A stretch of 64,000 nucleotides of DNA from Rotaria macrura. Lineage: Eukaryota > Rotifera > Eurotatoria > Philodinida > Philodinidae. Made by a program: the position numbers and the translations under genes. Position 1 is the first letter of the stretch. The number at the start of each line of letters is the position of its first letter. The stretch spans positions 62,001 to 126,000 of the forward strand of contig OENT01000237.1 in assembly GCA_900239685.1 (NCBI GenBank), written 5' to 3'. The notes below the pieces were generated by a model, which had not been told where the DNA came from, did no database searches, and saw nothing but the letters and a program-made list of their open reading frames with translations. This document shows, one piece after another, positions 12,295-26,500 of this stretch.

Positions 12295-15200
12295 TTACAA
12301 CATGATGTGTTCATTGTGTATGGAATCGGAATATAGACTATCGGTATCGTTGTAACCACATCGTTGAATAGATAGTTTTTGTTGTTCATCAATGAGGCAA
12401 CCATCTGATTGACTTGTTACTATCATGGTCGATAATTTTCGTTTTTTACAAGATTTTGTTCTCTTACTTCGAGTTTTGTTATTACTTAGAAATGTTCTCA
12501 ATGATATTTGTTGAATCGGTATTAACGGTTGAGATTTATCATCAGTCGTAGGAGAATTCGTTGTCGATTGCTTTTCATCAGATACAATGTCGTTTTTTTT
12601 CGAATGATTATTCAATAGAAATGTCGTAGTTGTTGGTATTTGTGAAGCAAATTTCATACTGTTAACTTGTGCCTTTAATTGTTTTGTTAATCGCATATTT
12701 TTTTCCGGATGTATCAATATAATATAGACTTTCGGTGAAAAAAGACAAGCTAATGCTACTGTTGCACACAATGAGAGTGTAACGCACAGTGTTGCTATAT
12801 TCACCTTTAATACAGAAAAAAACAATTTATTCAATTCTTGCTATTTTTGTGTTTTCTAACTATGTCGAAAGTATATTACCTGATGTCGACCTGTTTCATG
12901 AGCTGTAAAATAAATTGGAAGAAACGCTAACCTGTAATAAACGAAGAAAACAAAAACATGGGTCACATTTATAGGCTTTTATTTATTTTTTACCAAAGTA
13001 TACATGTTGTGTAACAAGTAAAACCAATAAATTTTGTTTCATTAAAATTTTCTGGTACTTTCCGTGTTCGCACAGCATACATTGTACATATAAGCACCAA
13101 TAGAGCATTATAACTTAACGAAAGAAGAAAGGAATATTTATTCATATGACATTTAAGCATAACTAAACGTTCATATGCAATCGTGTCAACGAACGGACGT
13201 TCATAAACAAGCCATACTAATGAAAGAAGTAATTGTACCGTAATTAAACATGAACAAATAGCTAGTTGAGAACGTGGCGATATATATTGTGGACGTAATT
13301 TACCTTGTTTCTTTGTACTTTCAAATATTCTTGCAATACGATTTGTTTTTGTTAAAAGAGCAGCATACATCATGGAAAACGCTAGACCAATACCTATACG
13401 TTGAATGACACACGTTATAACATGTGGTCTCATAATGATCGGAAATGTCATTAAATAACATAGATGAATACCAGCAAGCATAATAAAACAAAGTTCTTTT
13501 CCACTGGCTTTTACAATTGGTGTTTGTCGTTTTTGATAAAATAATACAGCAACATACAATGTAAGAATATTGCCAATTATTGATAAACAAATTGGAACAA
13601 GTGCCATTATGGATAAAAGTTCAACGGATGTTTCTTTTAATTTATAACATGATGTACGATTCTGTGTGGGCCAGTAACCAAAAGGACATGGTTCACAACG
13701 TTCTTGTTCTTCGGAACCAATTACAATCGATGTTTCATTACATGGTGTACAAACCCAACAACATGAATCGCCTTGAAATTGATGAAGTTCACCAACATGA
13801 CATGGTTCGGAACAACGAGAAATCGGAATTGTTCTTGATGATGATTGTAAAATATCATTTGTATTTGCAACTGGCCATACAATTGAATCTATGTCAAGAT
13901 TCAATTTACCATTTTGATTTCGATCGATTTTCCATTCACCAACAGAAACATATTCATATGGAGATGACATCATATCAGTGCTAGATAAAGGATCATGTGA
14001 TCGACGATAATTATATATGCGATAATGACCCGGTACAAAACGTTCAGCATTGAATTGAATTTGTCTTGAATCAGGCACTAGAGTAAAAATGAATACATAG
14101 ATAGCTAAATTATTCTCATGAGATTCTTTTATCTATCAAGAGTAGTCATTGCAATTTACAAGAAAAATTACAAATGCAAACTAGTCCTATAATTATCTTG
14201 CTTCTCTATAACAATTGATCAATGTTTTTCATTTTTTATGAAATCGAATAATTTCTCACAATAGTCACATAATTAAAGAGAACGAAAAGAATGATGACAT
14301 CGTTCTGCAAGTATGCATTTATCAATGATTACAATGCAGAATCCGTTTGACATGCACGTCTACACTCGTATATGAATGGAACTTACTCAAGACTGTCTTT
14401 TCTAAGATCAATTGAAATAATCTTTTTCCATCTATATCTATTAAAGATATATTTGAACATGAAAATGATGAACAATTTAAATATTCATGTAATCCATGAG
14501 CAAATACATATGTAGCATCAACAATAAATTGTAATTTACTATCCCAATTCGTTTCATTCAATAGATGATTCATGCATGTTGATGATGCTGTTAAATTACA
14601 ACCAAAACGATGTTCCCAAAATTCATTAAACCATGGATTACGTGATGATATTGTTTTAGAATTTTTCTTATTTACATTTTTATGAATTCCTTTATTGGAT
14701 ATATCAGGTCTTAATGAATTAAAATATCGATCGAAATTTTCCGGTTGAATCGAAACTAGTTCTAATGTTAATGTACCAGCAGCGATTTCATCAGTTTCAC
14801 CATTAATAACCACAGATGATTCTTTACCCTATATATTAAAATGAAACACAATGGAATGAAAAATAAAAGAAAGAATAATTTAGATTTATCCTCTCGATTT
14901 TATTTACCCATGCATCACTGGCGATTAGTACAGGCCTATGTTTACCATTGAATAATTTAATTGCTTGTAATAATTTTCTTGCATCTTCTTTCGTCACAAA
15001 TAGTACAAAAACACGTATGTGTCCATCTGATTTCATATGATCGAATATTGTTTGTAATATTAATTTAACATCTTGTATTGATGCATCACGATACAGACGT
15101 TGTTCATCAGCAATACATATGCGTGTTAATTTCTTTTGCATCACATTCAAATCATCATCGGTTGTTGCTGCTAATACTTTAAGTAAACGTCGAAATTCTC

Positions 15201-15867
15201 GAAAACCACCTTCACCATAATCACCATGAGAATATATTGTATTAACATACGTAAAATTTAAACGTTGTAATATATCAACGATGGCACGTGCTTGATTGGA
15301 ATCGGACGGAACAGTACGAGCAAAATATTCAAATGACGGTTCACTTAGTTTCGGTGCTGTTGATGCATAGGATATCTGTGGTAATTGAAATAAACGTAAT
15401 AGATTGGCAACATGTACACTAACTGAGCTTAATGTTGCACCAACTACACCAAAAACATTATCATTAAACAGTGATTCAGATGAGGATACATTAGCACATT
15501 TACAGGAACTTGATGTCAAACGACTGATTACGAAATCAAGAGATTGTTCGACAGCATAATTATCATCAGAGCATGTGTCTAGAATCAGGGCACCTAATTC
15601 AACACCAGGTAATAAAGTCGTATCGTTATTAATTTGCTCAATAGCAAATAGCATAGCTTCTAAACGTTGTATTCCACGAAATTCACTAATAGCTCCACAA
15701 GGTGCTCGTGGATTTCCATACTCATGTACAGGAAATAATCCACCTAATGTGACATTCCCCTTGCGATATGCTGAAAGACTAACAGAGTGTGAATCAGCAC
15801 ATGTTAACGTTGTATTATAGAGCAAGAAAATTGAAAAACCGATAAAATAATAAGAATAATTAAACAT
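12295..15867 (-). CDS. Metabotropic glutamate receptor (class C GPCR), complete
   Basis: Five exons: 15867-14908, 14828-14387, 14077-12994, 12931-12880, 12804-12295; total 3,048 nt, 1,015 residues. A hydrophobic signal peptide (residues 1-24) is followed by the Venus-flytrap ligand domain with VTLGGLFPVHEYG, RGIQRLEAMLFAIEQIN, GATLSSVSVHVANLLRLF, SYASTAP and ASDAW. The serine, threonine and aspartate that contact the amino acid ligand in this family appear kept. A nine-cysteine linker follows (CSEPCHVGELHQF...CCWVCTPC...CEPCPFGYWP). The 7-helix region contains TPIVKASGKELCFIMLAG and ALLTKTNRIARIF, both hallmarks of mGluRs. The last exon gives a roughly 150-residue basic, Ser/Thr-rich cytoplasmic tail ending HIML. 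Expected role: G-protein signalling from extracellular glutamate at the plasma membrane. The sequence looks intact; the mGluR subgroup is not assigned. Confidence 0.93.
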
Positions 15868-18396
15868 CGATTATTTCGGCCTAGAAAAACAAAAGCAATA
15901 TTATCACTACAAAGCCAATACTTATGTATCGAATGTACATGTATACAAGTTGTTTTGTTTTTCTTTACTTCTTTAACACTATTCTTAGAATCAATCTTTC
16001 TCGCAATGTTAGTTAATCTATTTGGCAAATACAACAACAAAAAGGGAAATTCTTTTCGTTGTTGTCTCAAATATTACTTACGCGTCCTCCTTCTCTCCTT
16101 ATCGCTCTGTCTCTCTGTCTCTCTATCTCATTCATTTCTTCTCCCTGTTTTCTCTCCATAATTACACTTCTTTCTCTCTCGCACACCCTCCATCTCTCTT
16201 TCTCTCTCACTCTCTGTCCTTAAACTCTTTGTGTATCGCTTGTGGCAAAAATCGTCAACAGATTTGATTTTGATTTCTTTTACTCGAACAATTTTTTTCA
16301 AGTAGCGCACATGTTCTCATAACAGATAAGCAGTCAAAAATCAGTATTGACATATCATGTATTAAATAAACTCATCAGTTTCATCATCTTAAATACGTAT
16401 CATAGAATATGAATTAATACATATTCTTTCTTCTATTATCATTAGCTTGCTTTGTTGATTCGAAGTTTTTTGAACTTAAACTTGTTTGCTTGATCGACAA
16501 TATTTACGTCTCTGTTGTCAACTAAATATGAGTAGTTGAAAATATCATTGAGTTTTACTATTTCAATGGAACTTTTCAAGTAGAATCTTCTAGTTGTCAT
16601 TATACTTAGAAAAGGAAAACGACTTTCTATCATCCAGAAAAAAATTCGCCAAGGAGAAGGCATTATACTAAAATGGGATTTAGTAAAGAAAAGCCATCAA
16701 AAATGAATATGTACACAGTCGATGATCATAGACAAATGAAAGGAAATCAAAGAATCTTCGATACTTAAAATAGACGTAACTGTCAATATAGATTCATTAC
16801 GGATTCAGTAGTATTTCTAACTGGGCAATCTTCTCATTTTTAATACAATACTTACCTCTAGTTGAATGAATCTATTTAGGTACGTTACTTTTGCTGATGT
16901 TTAATTTGACATCGAATGATTATGTTTGCCAGAATGCAAATTGTTGCATTTGAAGAGTACTAAAGATATTCATGGAACTTTGTTTTCATACATATATATA
17001 TATCTATATATATTTTTAATTATGTTTTGTAACATGCCATTTGCTGAATGATACTGATATATATATATATACTATAGTCTATTGTGTACGGCAATGTTAA
17101 CAGAAAAAACTCGATCAACAGTTTTTGGTCTATATGAAAAATTCTCAGCTACTCTTAGACTCATGAAACTTTTCGCCGTCATTATAGATTATTCTTTATC
17201 TTCGTATTTCAGAGTACCATCTTCTGTATTGGAGTAACAAACAAAACAAGACGAACGGGTGCATAGATAGACTACAGACGAGTTCGATGAATTTAGTATT
17301 GCCAACGGCAACAAGAAACATAAATACAGAATCAACTAAATCAACTCTTTTCTATCATTTGTCATTTATCAGTTTATATCAACACATACGATTTAATAAA
17401 AAATTATTTTATAGGTCAATACTTTGTGTCGTATAAAGTTGTGATTACTCTTTTCAGATTTTCATATGAATGAAGTCAAACGATAAATCGCTCGAAATTA
17501 GTTTGTTGCATGACGAATAGATCCTAAATAAGAATAATAATAATGTTTTTCAACTATACGCGAAACGGCGCAAACGAGTAGGTAGTGAAGCTGAATGCCG
17601 TCAAATATTTTTTTACCACAAAAATCGCATCAAGCATCAAAAGAGAAACACATACGATGAATATTGACTTTTCTTTTTCAATGCATATCCTTTTTTGTTC
17701 TCTCAACATCTTTCCAACAAAATCTATAAGTAGTGATTGCAATTTATTGTTCGTGCGAATACGGTTAATATATATATATTTTCGATGATTATTTGCTTTA
17801 TTAAAAATCGACTTACATTCGTTTTGATTCGTTTCTTATTCCTTCTAATTTACAATCGTGCTAGCTGTTTGTTTTTTTATAATATTATTTCGAATTCATG
17901 TGCATTCATGCAATGTTGAATGTAGATAGATGATTAGAAGAAAAGAGATTTTTTTTTTGAATTGGACAAATTACTAAATAACTCGTGCGTCCAAAGGTAC
18001 AGAATCTCGTTTTATCATGCTTGGCTACGACAATTGCTGATCGATTATTCGAAGAAACAAATATTCATTAGACTGGAAGATTTGCTCAATCTTGTCAAAA
18101 AAATGAAAAGTAAATTCTGATAAAATTCTCTTCTTTGTTTCCTATTTCTCTAGATATAACACGGTAAAGGTTCTCTTTCTTTTTGTTTTTTTTTGTGGCA
18201 TAACTCTCAGCTATTTGACGCACTTTATTTTAATAGATAATACTTGAGTATACAGAAAGTATTAATGTTCGTGCTTTTCTTTTTGATAAAGTGGAAAATA
18301 TCGAACACGTGAATGACTTTTATTTTTAGATCTCTGTATGCACATCACATAGCTAGTTCTAATGATTTATAAATACTTGTTATTAATGAATAATTT
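15868..18396. other. Intergenic, upstream of the glutamate receptor gene
   Basis: No supported gene. It holds a pyrimidine-rich tract (listed separately) and short (TA)n runs near 16990-17010 and 17058-17072. The first few hundred bases should hold the receptor promoter. Confidence 0.5.
16085..16222. repeat. CT-rich (GA on minus) low-complexity tract
   Basis: Over about 140 bases the plus strand is nearly all C and T, with repeated CTCTCT/CTGTCTCT units. It lies about 220 bp upstream of the glutamate receptor start, so on the receptor's coding strand it is a GA repeat. Such tracts can act as GAGA-type promoter elements in animals; that role here is inference. Confidence 0.7.
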
Positions 18397-20473
18397 TTAA
18401 AATTTTGATTTAACTTTGAGCTTTTTCTTTCTTCTTTTATTCTTCGTTGTCTTTTTACTATTGTCATCTAAACCACAAAGTCTATTTATAAATTGATAGT
18501 AATTAAATGTATTTGACGATTTATTTGATTTATCTAACATTGCAAACATAAGTTGAAAATCTGCCTTAGCCAAAGGCATTTCACCTAGAGTTGTTAAATT
18601 TTCTATCAAATATTGTTTATCAATGTAACCTTGTTGTTCAGTATCAAATGTTTCGAATGATTTGATTAATAAACCAACTATATCATCGTCTGTTAATTCT
18701 TCCCAATAAGGTGCTAAAATATATTCGACTTCATCAAGAAAATATTCATCTGTGTGATATGTTTCTTCTAAGATTTTTTTAATTTTATCAATTGTACTTT
18801 TTGTCATATTTTGTCCAGCGAGATAAAGTATTTCTTCCAAATTTGACAATTCTTTTAAGAAAAAAAAATTCAATGAATAAAGAAACAAGATTTCGTTTTC
18901 ATACTTGGCATTTTTTTTTCAATTTAAATTGCAAATAGTTAAATCAACAGAGAAGAAGAAAATAAAATACACGCTATTTTTTCTCATTAGTTCAACATTC
19001 TGGTGTCGATATTCTTCTTATAAAAAGTATGTATGGTAGACATCGTCTACAAAAACAGTTAACATACAGTGATAGTTAATGCGTGTCATTTCATTACATG
19101 TCAGTGACATATAAACATTACTTAATAATAGTCAGCATCATAAATGTTAATCTTTTGTCTTATTCAAGACGGATATTCCGTGATATTATTTGGCAACGTT
19201 AATTACTACATATGGTATGTTTACATTTGAATGTCGACTGTACTCGAAATCAAATCATAAGCTGACTTACAGTTTTCTTTTTAGTTTTTAGTATGACGGC
19301 AACATAGATATATATTGAATCTTAGAGTTCATTGAAAAAATATGCTGACATAATCTTCTTTTATTTGACAGTTGTTCAAGAGAGCCTAGAAAAATGTGAC
19401 AACATTGAGTATCAATAATTTGAACTTCGTGTTATATTCAATGAGTCTTGTCAAGATTTTTGTTGGACTTGTAATTTCAAGATTTACCAGTCATTCTGTG
19501 TGTGAGATTTAACATGACAAAGAATTACTCAAAATAGAAGCGAAAATTTTAGTAACTATAATCATTGAATAATTGTTATATCAATCATTAGTTTACAAGA
19601 AGTTATCAGTTAAAAAGGAAAATTTTGTTAATGAACGACATGACAATGATCGTCATCTCTTATAATTGAGATGAGATCGAATTTCTCTTATATTGAGAAT
19701 ATTTTCATTTTCAATACTGTCGAGAACAAAATAATAATGAGCATAATGGATACACGATGAAAAAGAATGGTGCTGCAAGAAAATTTAGACGTTCTAAGTC
19801 AAAATTTGATTATTGAGTTTCTAGTATGTGAATTAATAAGAAAAGATTTTAAGAGGTCAGCGATTGTTTTTTCACAGTAGCTAACTATATTATTGTTTTT
19901 ATTAAGCCCAATGTATTTTCTTCTAAAAGAACTCAGCATTTCCTTTTCTAGGAATATCAATCATGGCAACTTGTGTTTCAGAGAAAACTAATCTAACATT
20001 CATTCGTAACACGTCTTTAAACAATAAACTTTTGTTTATGCACTGTGTCTGATGTCTTCTCTAGTTCATGGCCAATATTCGTTTCGTTTATCTCTCTGTT
20101 AGTTACGATTGCAAAGCAATGCAAAATTTTTATTCAATTCAATTGTACTCGTAATATACAGCATTTATATATGGACATGTTGGAAAATGTCTCGTTATTT
20201 GAACATGCACAATATCATTTGTTCAAAATGCATGAAATTATGAGTAGTAAAGCTATGAAATTCTATTAAAAAGATCTTAACTAGAATTGAAACTATTGTT
20301 TTCTCACTGATCACAAGTTCACCAGCAACTTCTGTTTTGATAACTTTGCGTAATTTTTGCATTTCAACATCGGACAAAGATTGTTTATCAAATAGATCTT
20401 CTTTATTCTCGAAATCACTTTCGATGAAATCATCATTTCGGAACGACGACGAATAGTTTTCACTATTGTACAT
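18397..20473 (-). CDS. EF-hand protein, two exons, possibly DRC8/EFCAB2-like
   Basis: The second exon (18851-18397) is well supported. It encodes a calmodulin-fold region with LLIKSFETFDTEQQGYIDKQ, where the D-x-E-x-x-G-Y-I-D pattern is an EF-hand loop, followed by a partner helix pair (FQLMFAMLDKSNKSSNTF) and a very basic C-terminal tail. The first exon (20473-20308, ATG opening MYNSENYSSSF) is inferred from a GTGAGA donor in the right phase across a 1,456-bp intron; the sum is 621 nt, 206 residues. The general layout resembles EFCAB2/DRC8, an axonemal dynein regulatory complex subunit, but the match is weak and only one loop looks able to bind calcium. Confidence 0.6.
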
Positions 20474-20741
20474 GAATTTAGAAAACAAAACGACAATAAG
20501 AAAAAAAGTACAAGATCATCAAAATGAATACAAAGTGAAATGAAAAGCGCAAAATATGTTTGTCTTTATTTCTAATCATAAAATTTGATCGATAAAATTT
20601 CTTTATATGACTTTCAAATGGACAGAAATATATTACATTGTATATAAAGAATACCAACGTATTAATTTGAATTTAGAATGATACAAATAATACTAAAAAT
20701 AATGGAATGCTTTCGTAAATATATCTCATTGTATTGATTCA

Positions 20742-21518
20742 TTAAATAATAAATGGTATCAATGCATATCTAGTCGATGGATATAAATCTTTATAGTATC
20801 TAGAATACCATCGATGAATCAATAGAGCCGATATCGATTGATTAATGAATATCCAAATAAATACAGATGCCATCGCCGATGTTCGATGACTTGCAATGAA
20901 AAATGAGGAATAAATAAAAATTTCTGCTATATAATTAGGACAAGATAAATAATTAAATATCCAATGACCATATGGAATTGGATACATATCATGTTGCGAA
21001 CGTTTCATATTTGATAATGTCACATGAACATTATATTGTATATAACTTGAATATAAAAAAATTATTAAAGCAAAACAATATGTCGGAAATGTCATATTTG
21101 TATGCGAATATTTATAATCAATAATTATTGTTACACCAACACATGGATAATGTATTAAACCAAAAAGATAATATAAAAAACTCATTTTCGAATGATATTT
21201 ATGTACATAAACACATTCATATAAACGACGAGACATATGAAGAAGAAACAAAATAAATAGAAGAAAATATGACAGATGATAAATCAATAAAATTACATTT
21301 ATGATAGAACCAATAATATAAAAATGTATATAATAGGATTTTGATATAGAACCACGATTTTTTAATTCGTCATGAACAAAAAAACGTTGAAGAATAATGT
21401 TAATTATTGAAAAATTTATATTACAATCAATTAGCAACCATATGCCAGGCAAAAGTATTCCGGCTGTTAATGAAAGCCAGAAAAATGTTATTAATAAATT
21501 AGGATTCCATTCGAGCAT
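20742..21518 (-). CDS. SRD5A3: Polyprenol reductase SRD5A3 (steroid 5-alpha-reductase family)
   Basis: A single uninterrupted exon of 258 residues, somewhat shorter than the vertebrate protein of about 318. It is strongly hydrophobic with about six or seven membrane segments. Family signatures are MSRRLYECVYVHKY, the FGLIHYPCVG segment, PIPYGHWIFNYLSCPNYIAE and the C-terminal HRWYSRYYKDLYPSTRYALI. The PxG-W...SCPNYxxE block is the conserved NADPH/active-site region of 5-alpha reductases. SRD5A3 works in the ER membrane in the saturation step that turns polyprenol into dolichol for N-glycosylation. The ATG at 21518 is the natural start. Some N-terminal shortening is likely, because vertebrate members have an extra helix. 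Confidence 0.9.
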   Translation of the reverse strand: MLEWNPNLLITFFWLSLTAGILLPGIWLLIDCNINFSIINIILQRFFVHDELKNRGSISKSYYIHFYIIGSIINVILLIYHLSYFLLFILFLLHMSRRLYECVYVHKYHSKMSFLYYLFGLIHYPCVGVTIIIDYKYSHTNMTFPTYCFALIIFLYSSYIQYNVHVTLSNMKRSQHDMYPIPYGHWIFNYLSCPNYIAEIFIYSSFFIASHRTSAMASVFIWIFINQSISALLIHRWYSRYYKDLYPSTRYALIPFII

Positions 21519-21665
21519 GATTCAATTTTATCTTATCTAAAATAAATATTTAAAATTGTTAAATTATTTTATTTTTTTATAAAATTAAGTTTTATTCGGT
21601 TTTTGGATTCTCTTCAAGATCATTGAAGAAAGACAAAAAAAAAGAAGAAAATATTTTTATTTTCG

Positions 21666-21944
21666 TTAAACAAACGTGTCTTCATCATTAATTAGATCAT
21701 CAATAAACGGTAAACTTGAATATAATATTGTATGTTTATGACATTGAATATCTTCATTGTGACATAGGTTTATATTGACGAATACATCGGGATTTGTGAA
21801 TGCTATATCTTGAAATTCAGCAAGATAACGAAGATAACGTCGGCGAGCGATCAATAAACGAACTGTCAACGGTAGAAGACCACATAATATTATGGAAGCA
21901 AATATCATTATTAAAGCTAAAATAAGCCAATTGTCTACTGGCAT
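21666..21944 (-). CDS. Small one-helix membrane protein, unknown function
   Basis: The ATG at 21944 opens a 92-residue protein. One hydrophobic helix (about residues 7-31) is followed by a basic cluster (ARRRYLRYL), which suggests a cytoplasmic C-terminal side. The acidic tail ends INDEDTFV. No family is recognised. It lies on the same strand 147 bp upstream of SRD5A3, close enough for shared transcription or for a missed splice between them, but I see no proof of either. Confidence 0.5.
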   Translation of the reverse strand: MPVDNWLILALIMIFASIILCGLLPLTVRLLIARRRYLRYLAEFQDIAFTNPDVFVNINLCHNEDIQCHKHTILYSSLPFIDDLINDEDTFV

Positions 21945-23554
21945 TGTTAAATAAATGATGGTTTGTTAAAATGATGCATAGTTGATATGAATTGAGCACC
22001 ATTGACATGGAACCTAGAAAAGTAAATGAGAAGTGTTTGGATTCTCATCTATGTGAAGAAATCAATCAAGACATTATTTTCATGTCTTAGAAATGTGCAT
22101 ATGTTATAAAGTGACAAGATTTTAAAAAAACTTGAAAAGTAAGTTTGTGTGTTGCCAGACTGATTAATAACTGAGCTAAAATTTCAATGGCATAAAGTTG
22201 CCATAATCGATGACAATACTATGTTTAGTTTTTGAGTCAGAACAATTAGTTTAATTGTTCTGATTCTTATTGTTAGGAAACTATTTCAAATACTGTATAT
22301 ACAGTTCTTTTATTCCACCATTTATTTAATAATACTCTCATTAAAAAATTTCTTTTTTTCTTTCTTCTAATTTTGCTAATTAATTTTTTTTTTCTGTAAC
22401 CATGTAACCTCATAAGATTTCTTCTTCCGATTTCAACGATGGTTTTCCCTAACGATACGATTTTTGTTGTCTAAGAAATATCCTTCAAGAATTGAACTAA
22501 ACTAACTCAATTGTACTACATCGATATTCTAGATGATCCAATGATTTTATTCAGTTCAATATTACGAATCTTGACCGAAAAATTTCTTCATATAGATCCC
22601 TGAACTATATAACATTTATTCACATAATCAGATTTACAATTATTCAAACGTTTCATCTAGATAGAGACTTATTTTCATGAACGATGCACACAAACTGTAT
22701 ATTTTTGAAATTTTGATTACCGTACGAGAATCTTTATCGAACTTCTGTTTTTCATTATAATTGATTGTAGTTCAGTTGAGTTTTGTGTGTGCATACAATT
22801 CGAAAAGACGACAATTACTAAAAACTCGGCTGCTTTTATAGTAAGGTCACAACACACTAGTGCAATTTAAAAGCTTTCGAGAATCGTCTTAAGAACACTA
22901 TTTGGTAGCTCGAGGCAAAACGTATTATTGAAATAAGAAGAGTACATTGAAGAAGGTTCTCTCGGAAATCGTACCGTATCAATATGGAAATCCATGGACA
23001 ACTAACAACAATGACGAACTAAGACAAAAATCTTACTTATTTTCATCGACAACTTAATATCAAGGTCGTACCAATGATAATAATTCATTGGCTATTGCCA
23101 TATTCCAAAAAGGAAAAATGTTTAAACTAAAAACAAGATAATCATCATATTGAAAATGAGAAGATTGTTTTTGTTTTTATTAAATAACACGAAGCAGAAC
23201 AGATTACAAAAAGAAAAAAGAAAAAAGAAAAAGAACACTTTTCAAACACAGATCTTTATCAATTAATCGTCTGCTGTTCATCATAGGAAAGAAAAGCTGA
23301 AAAGAACAAGTCAAAAACCAAAAGAAAAACGCAACGAAACAAACGATATTATTATTATTATATTAAATAAACTAATAGCACTGTTCATAAGAACACCAAA
23401 TTATCTTTTCTTTCTTTTTGTTCATAAGAATTCAATGTGTTATTTTTTTTTTATTTCCATCTTTTTATCTGACTAGCTAATATGAAAAAGAAAATCATAA
23501 TACGAAGGAAAAGAAAAGACGCGAGAAAATATTTCATGTATTTATTTTAATTAG
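21945..23554. other. Intergenic, no gene seen
   Basis: AT-rich sequence with short, unrelated open frames. Poly-T and poly-A runs and a purine-rich stretch near 23200-23340 are present. Nothing here is recognisable as a gene or RNA. Confidence 0.5.
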
Positions 23555-26500
23555 CTATTGTTCCACTAAGTGATTATTAATTGGTACTGGTGGTACTGGT
23601 AGATCGCCATTACTTGCAGTAACTAATGTATTTGTTTTTTTTTCTGTTGAGTTTGATGTTAAAAATTCATAAAATTTCTGAACTAATGGCATTGTAAATA
23701 ATAGTGCTGCTGCAACTGATGTACCAATACCAATGGCGAAATATGTTAAAGCATATGAATTAAGATCAGCAACAATACCTATTTATGTGTTTTTTTTTAA
23801 TTAAAGAAAAGAAGACAAAACAAAATATTCATTCATAGTTGTTCTTCTATCATCATTTTCGAATTCTTACCAAGTGCTGGTGGTCCAATTAATGATGAAA
23901 TACCTTGACAAAGAAGTAACATACCGTATGCATTTGTAAAATTTTGAATGCCAGCAAATTTAATACATAATATTGGCATTAGTACTTCTTGTGCACTTTG
24001 TAAAAAACTAGTAAACAGCATAAGTGGCATTAAAAGTGAATATTTTTTAATGGCAAGTGGAATGAGTAATTGAGAAAGACCGGCCACACATAATGAACAA
24101 GCATATACATGAAGTGGGGAAATCCTATAAATAGAGTGAAAATATTTCATTGGTAATATCAGCATCAATATTATTTGCAAGACGATTAACTGTCAAACAT
24201 AAAGTGCTATATAATTGATGTTTGTGCAATCGTCAATGTATCCTTGATAGATCAAATGTGCACTAGCTATTTTGTAACGGTTACTGCTCTTTTGTGTTCG
24301 TTTTCTGTTTCACGTATATTCATCTGACAGTTTTCATTCAAAATAATGTCTATTACAAGTATACTTTAATGTGAATTAGAAAATCATCCAGATTTTTTTG
24401 AAAATATCTCATGACGAAGACCATTTGTAGATTTTGCACGATTATTTGAAAGTTTTCATAGAACAATAAGTGCATCAGAAATGGACTAGGATTATTATCA
24501 TTAAATGAAATCAAGCTCGAGCTTTCTAAGTACTGAGAGCTTGTAGTGTAATGTTACTGTATTTAGTAATAGGCATTAGACATATGGAATTGCCCTTAGA
24601 GCTAGAAAAAAAAGAAAGATAACAGTAGTAGAATAACAAAATGACATAGGAAAACGCTTTGAGTGCATATTTTCTTTTGATGTATTCTCCATAACGAAAA
24701 GCATGTGTGAACTATATCTCTAATAGATATATGAACCGATACAGGGGCTAGTCGATTCTTGTGACAAGGGTTTTTCTTGCCACAAGTATATATTCTAAAG
24801 TAGAGGGCTACTTCATAAACGACACTAATACTTGGAAAGAGCATAATAGAGGTCAACTATTTTTATCTGCTATTGTGCTTGCACAAAAAACCTAAGTATT
24901 AATTAGACTCGAGAACAAATTATAATTCAAACTAATATGAAAAAACAAAAACAATATTATTATCATTATTATTATTATTCTATGTATTTGTTTAACTTGA
25001 GAATAAATAATTTTCAGTCATGTTTATTCAAGGAAAGCAAAAAAAAATTATTTGAAGAATAATTCAAGGATAAATATGCCGTTAAAAAACAACATATATT
25101 ATGAATAAACAATCATACTTGTTTCACGTCATCACGAATAATTCATAAGTAGATTCAAAAAGAAAATAAAAAGAAACAAGACAATACTTTGAAATTACCA
25201 TCCTTACTATGACTGTGATTCTACTTAATTCCTTTATTTTTTTAAATTAATTTTTTTTGAAAAATATTTACCTTTTCGAATCTCCCATGTATCCATAGCC
25301 AATTTCACCAAAGATGGCTACTATACCCACAGCTAAAATTAAATGCGAACCTTTTTCAGCTGATAAATCATTCTTTTTCATATAATCAATAAGAAATGTC
25401 CATGTTGCATCGTAAAAAATCGTTATCATTGTAACACATATACAAAGTAACAGAAATGGTAATATACGTAAGACACGTAATAATTTTTTTATATCATGAT
25501 AAATTTGCTTGAAAACATTCTTTTTCTTTATTTCATCTTCATCTTCTTCTTCATCTTTTAAATAAGCTTCGATATTTTTCGGTACAGTCAATGATCGATG
25601 ACGTCTTTTACCGGCTATGATCGGTGAATATAAATTTGGTAAACTTAAACTACGATCAATTGAAAAATGTAATGATTGTAATTTACACATGTTTAATACA
25701 CTTTCATAATTATATATATTTTTTGAACATAATGCTAATTGTGAAAGATTGCCACGATTGAAATGTAATGAATGGTGATGGTGGTGATGATGATGAGATG
25801 AATGTGCACGTGAGCTACTACCGGCTGGTACTGGCACATTATGATGTTGATGATGAAATGGATAATAGAAAATTAACTGTTTATTATCTTGTGGTCCATT
25901 TGTTGATAAACGACGTGGACGGCGATGATGTGAACGACTTTTACGAGAATTATTTGTTGTTGATGTGGGTACAATTGATGGAATCGATTTATCGACTGTA
26001 AATGGAGTTTTGTCACTTAATGGTAAATCCCTAGACAAATGAAGAAAAATAGAAAAAGAAAAGGTGAAATCTGTTTTCTATGAATAAATAAATATATGTA
26101 TATAAATTAATGAATAGGCTTCGTCTTAGTTTTATCTAGTAAGATGTAATCTTCGAGCTGAAAGAAGAATTCAGTGTTGAGAAGTCCATAAGAATTTCTC
26201 ATTTAAGCAGTAGGAGATAGAAGCATCCGAAGAAGATCTTTATCGTCATGGCAAATTAATTGAAAAAGGAGGCAATGGGCATAGAATTTGCTGGTGCGAA
26301 GAATAGTTCGAGCTATGAAACAACAAGAAAAAAAAATGGAAAACAACAATACTCGTATTGTTATTATTTTAGTACCGTTGGAGTTCAGACGAATTCTTCA
26401 AAACTTATTTTAATCTTATATCTTAGATTTAACATGTTGTTAAATTACTTCTTCATTTTAAAACATACTTGCAACTATTGGATCGTTCTGGAATAGGCGG

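Noticed and set aside
13580-13984. 134-codon open frame on the plus strand
   Set aside because: It is the antisense shadow of the glutamate receptor exon.
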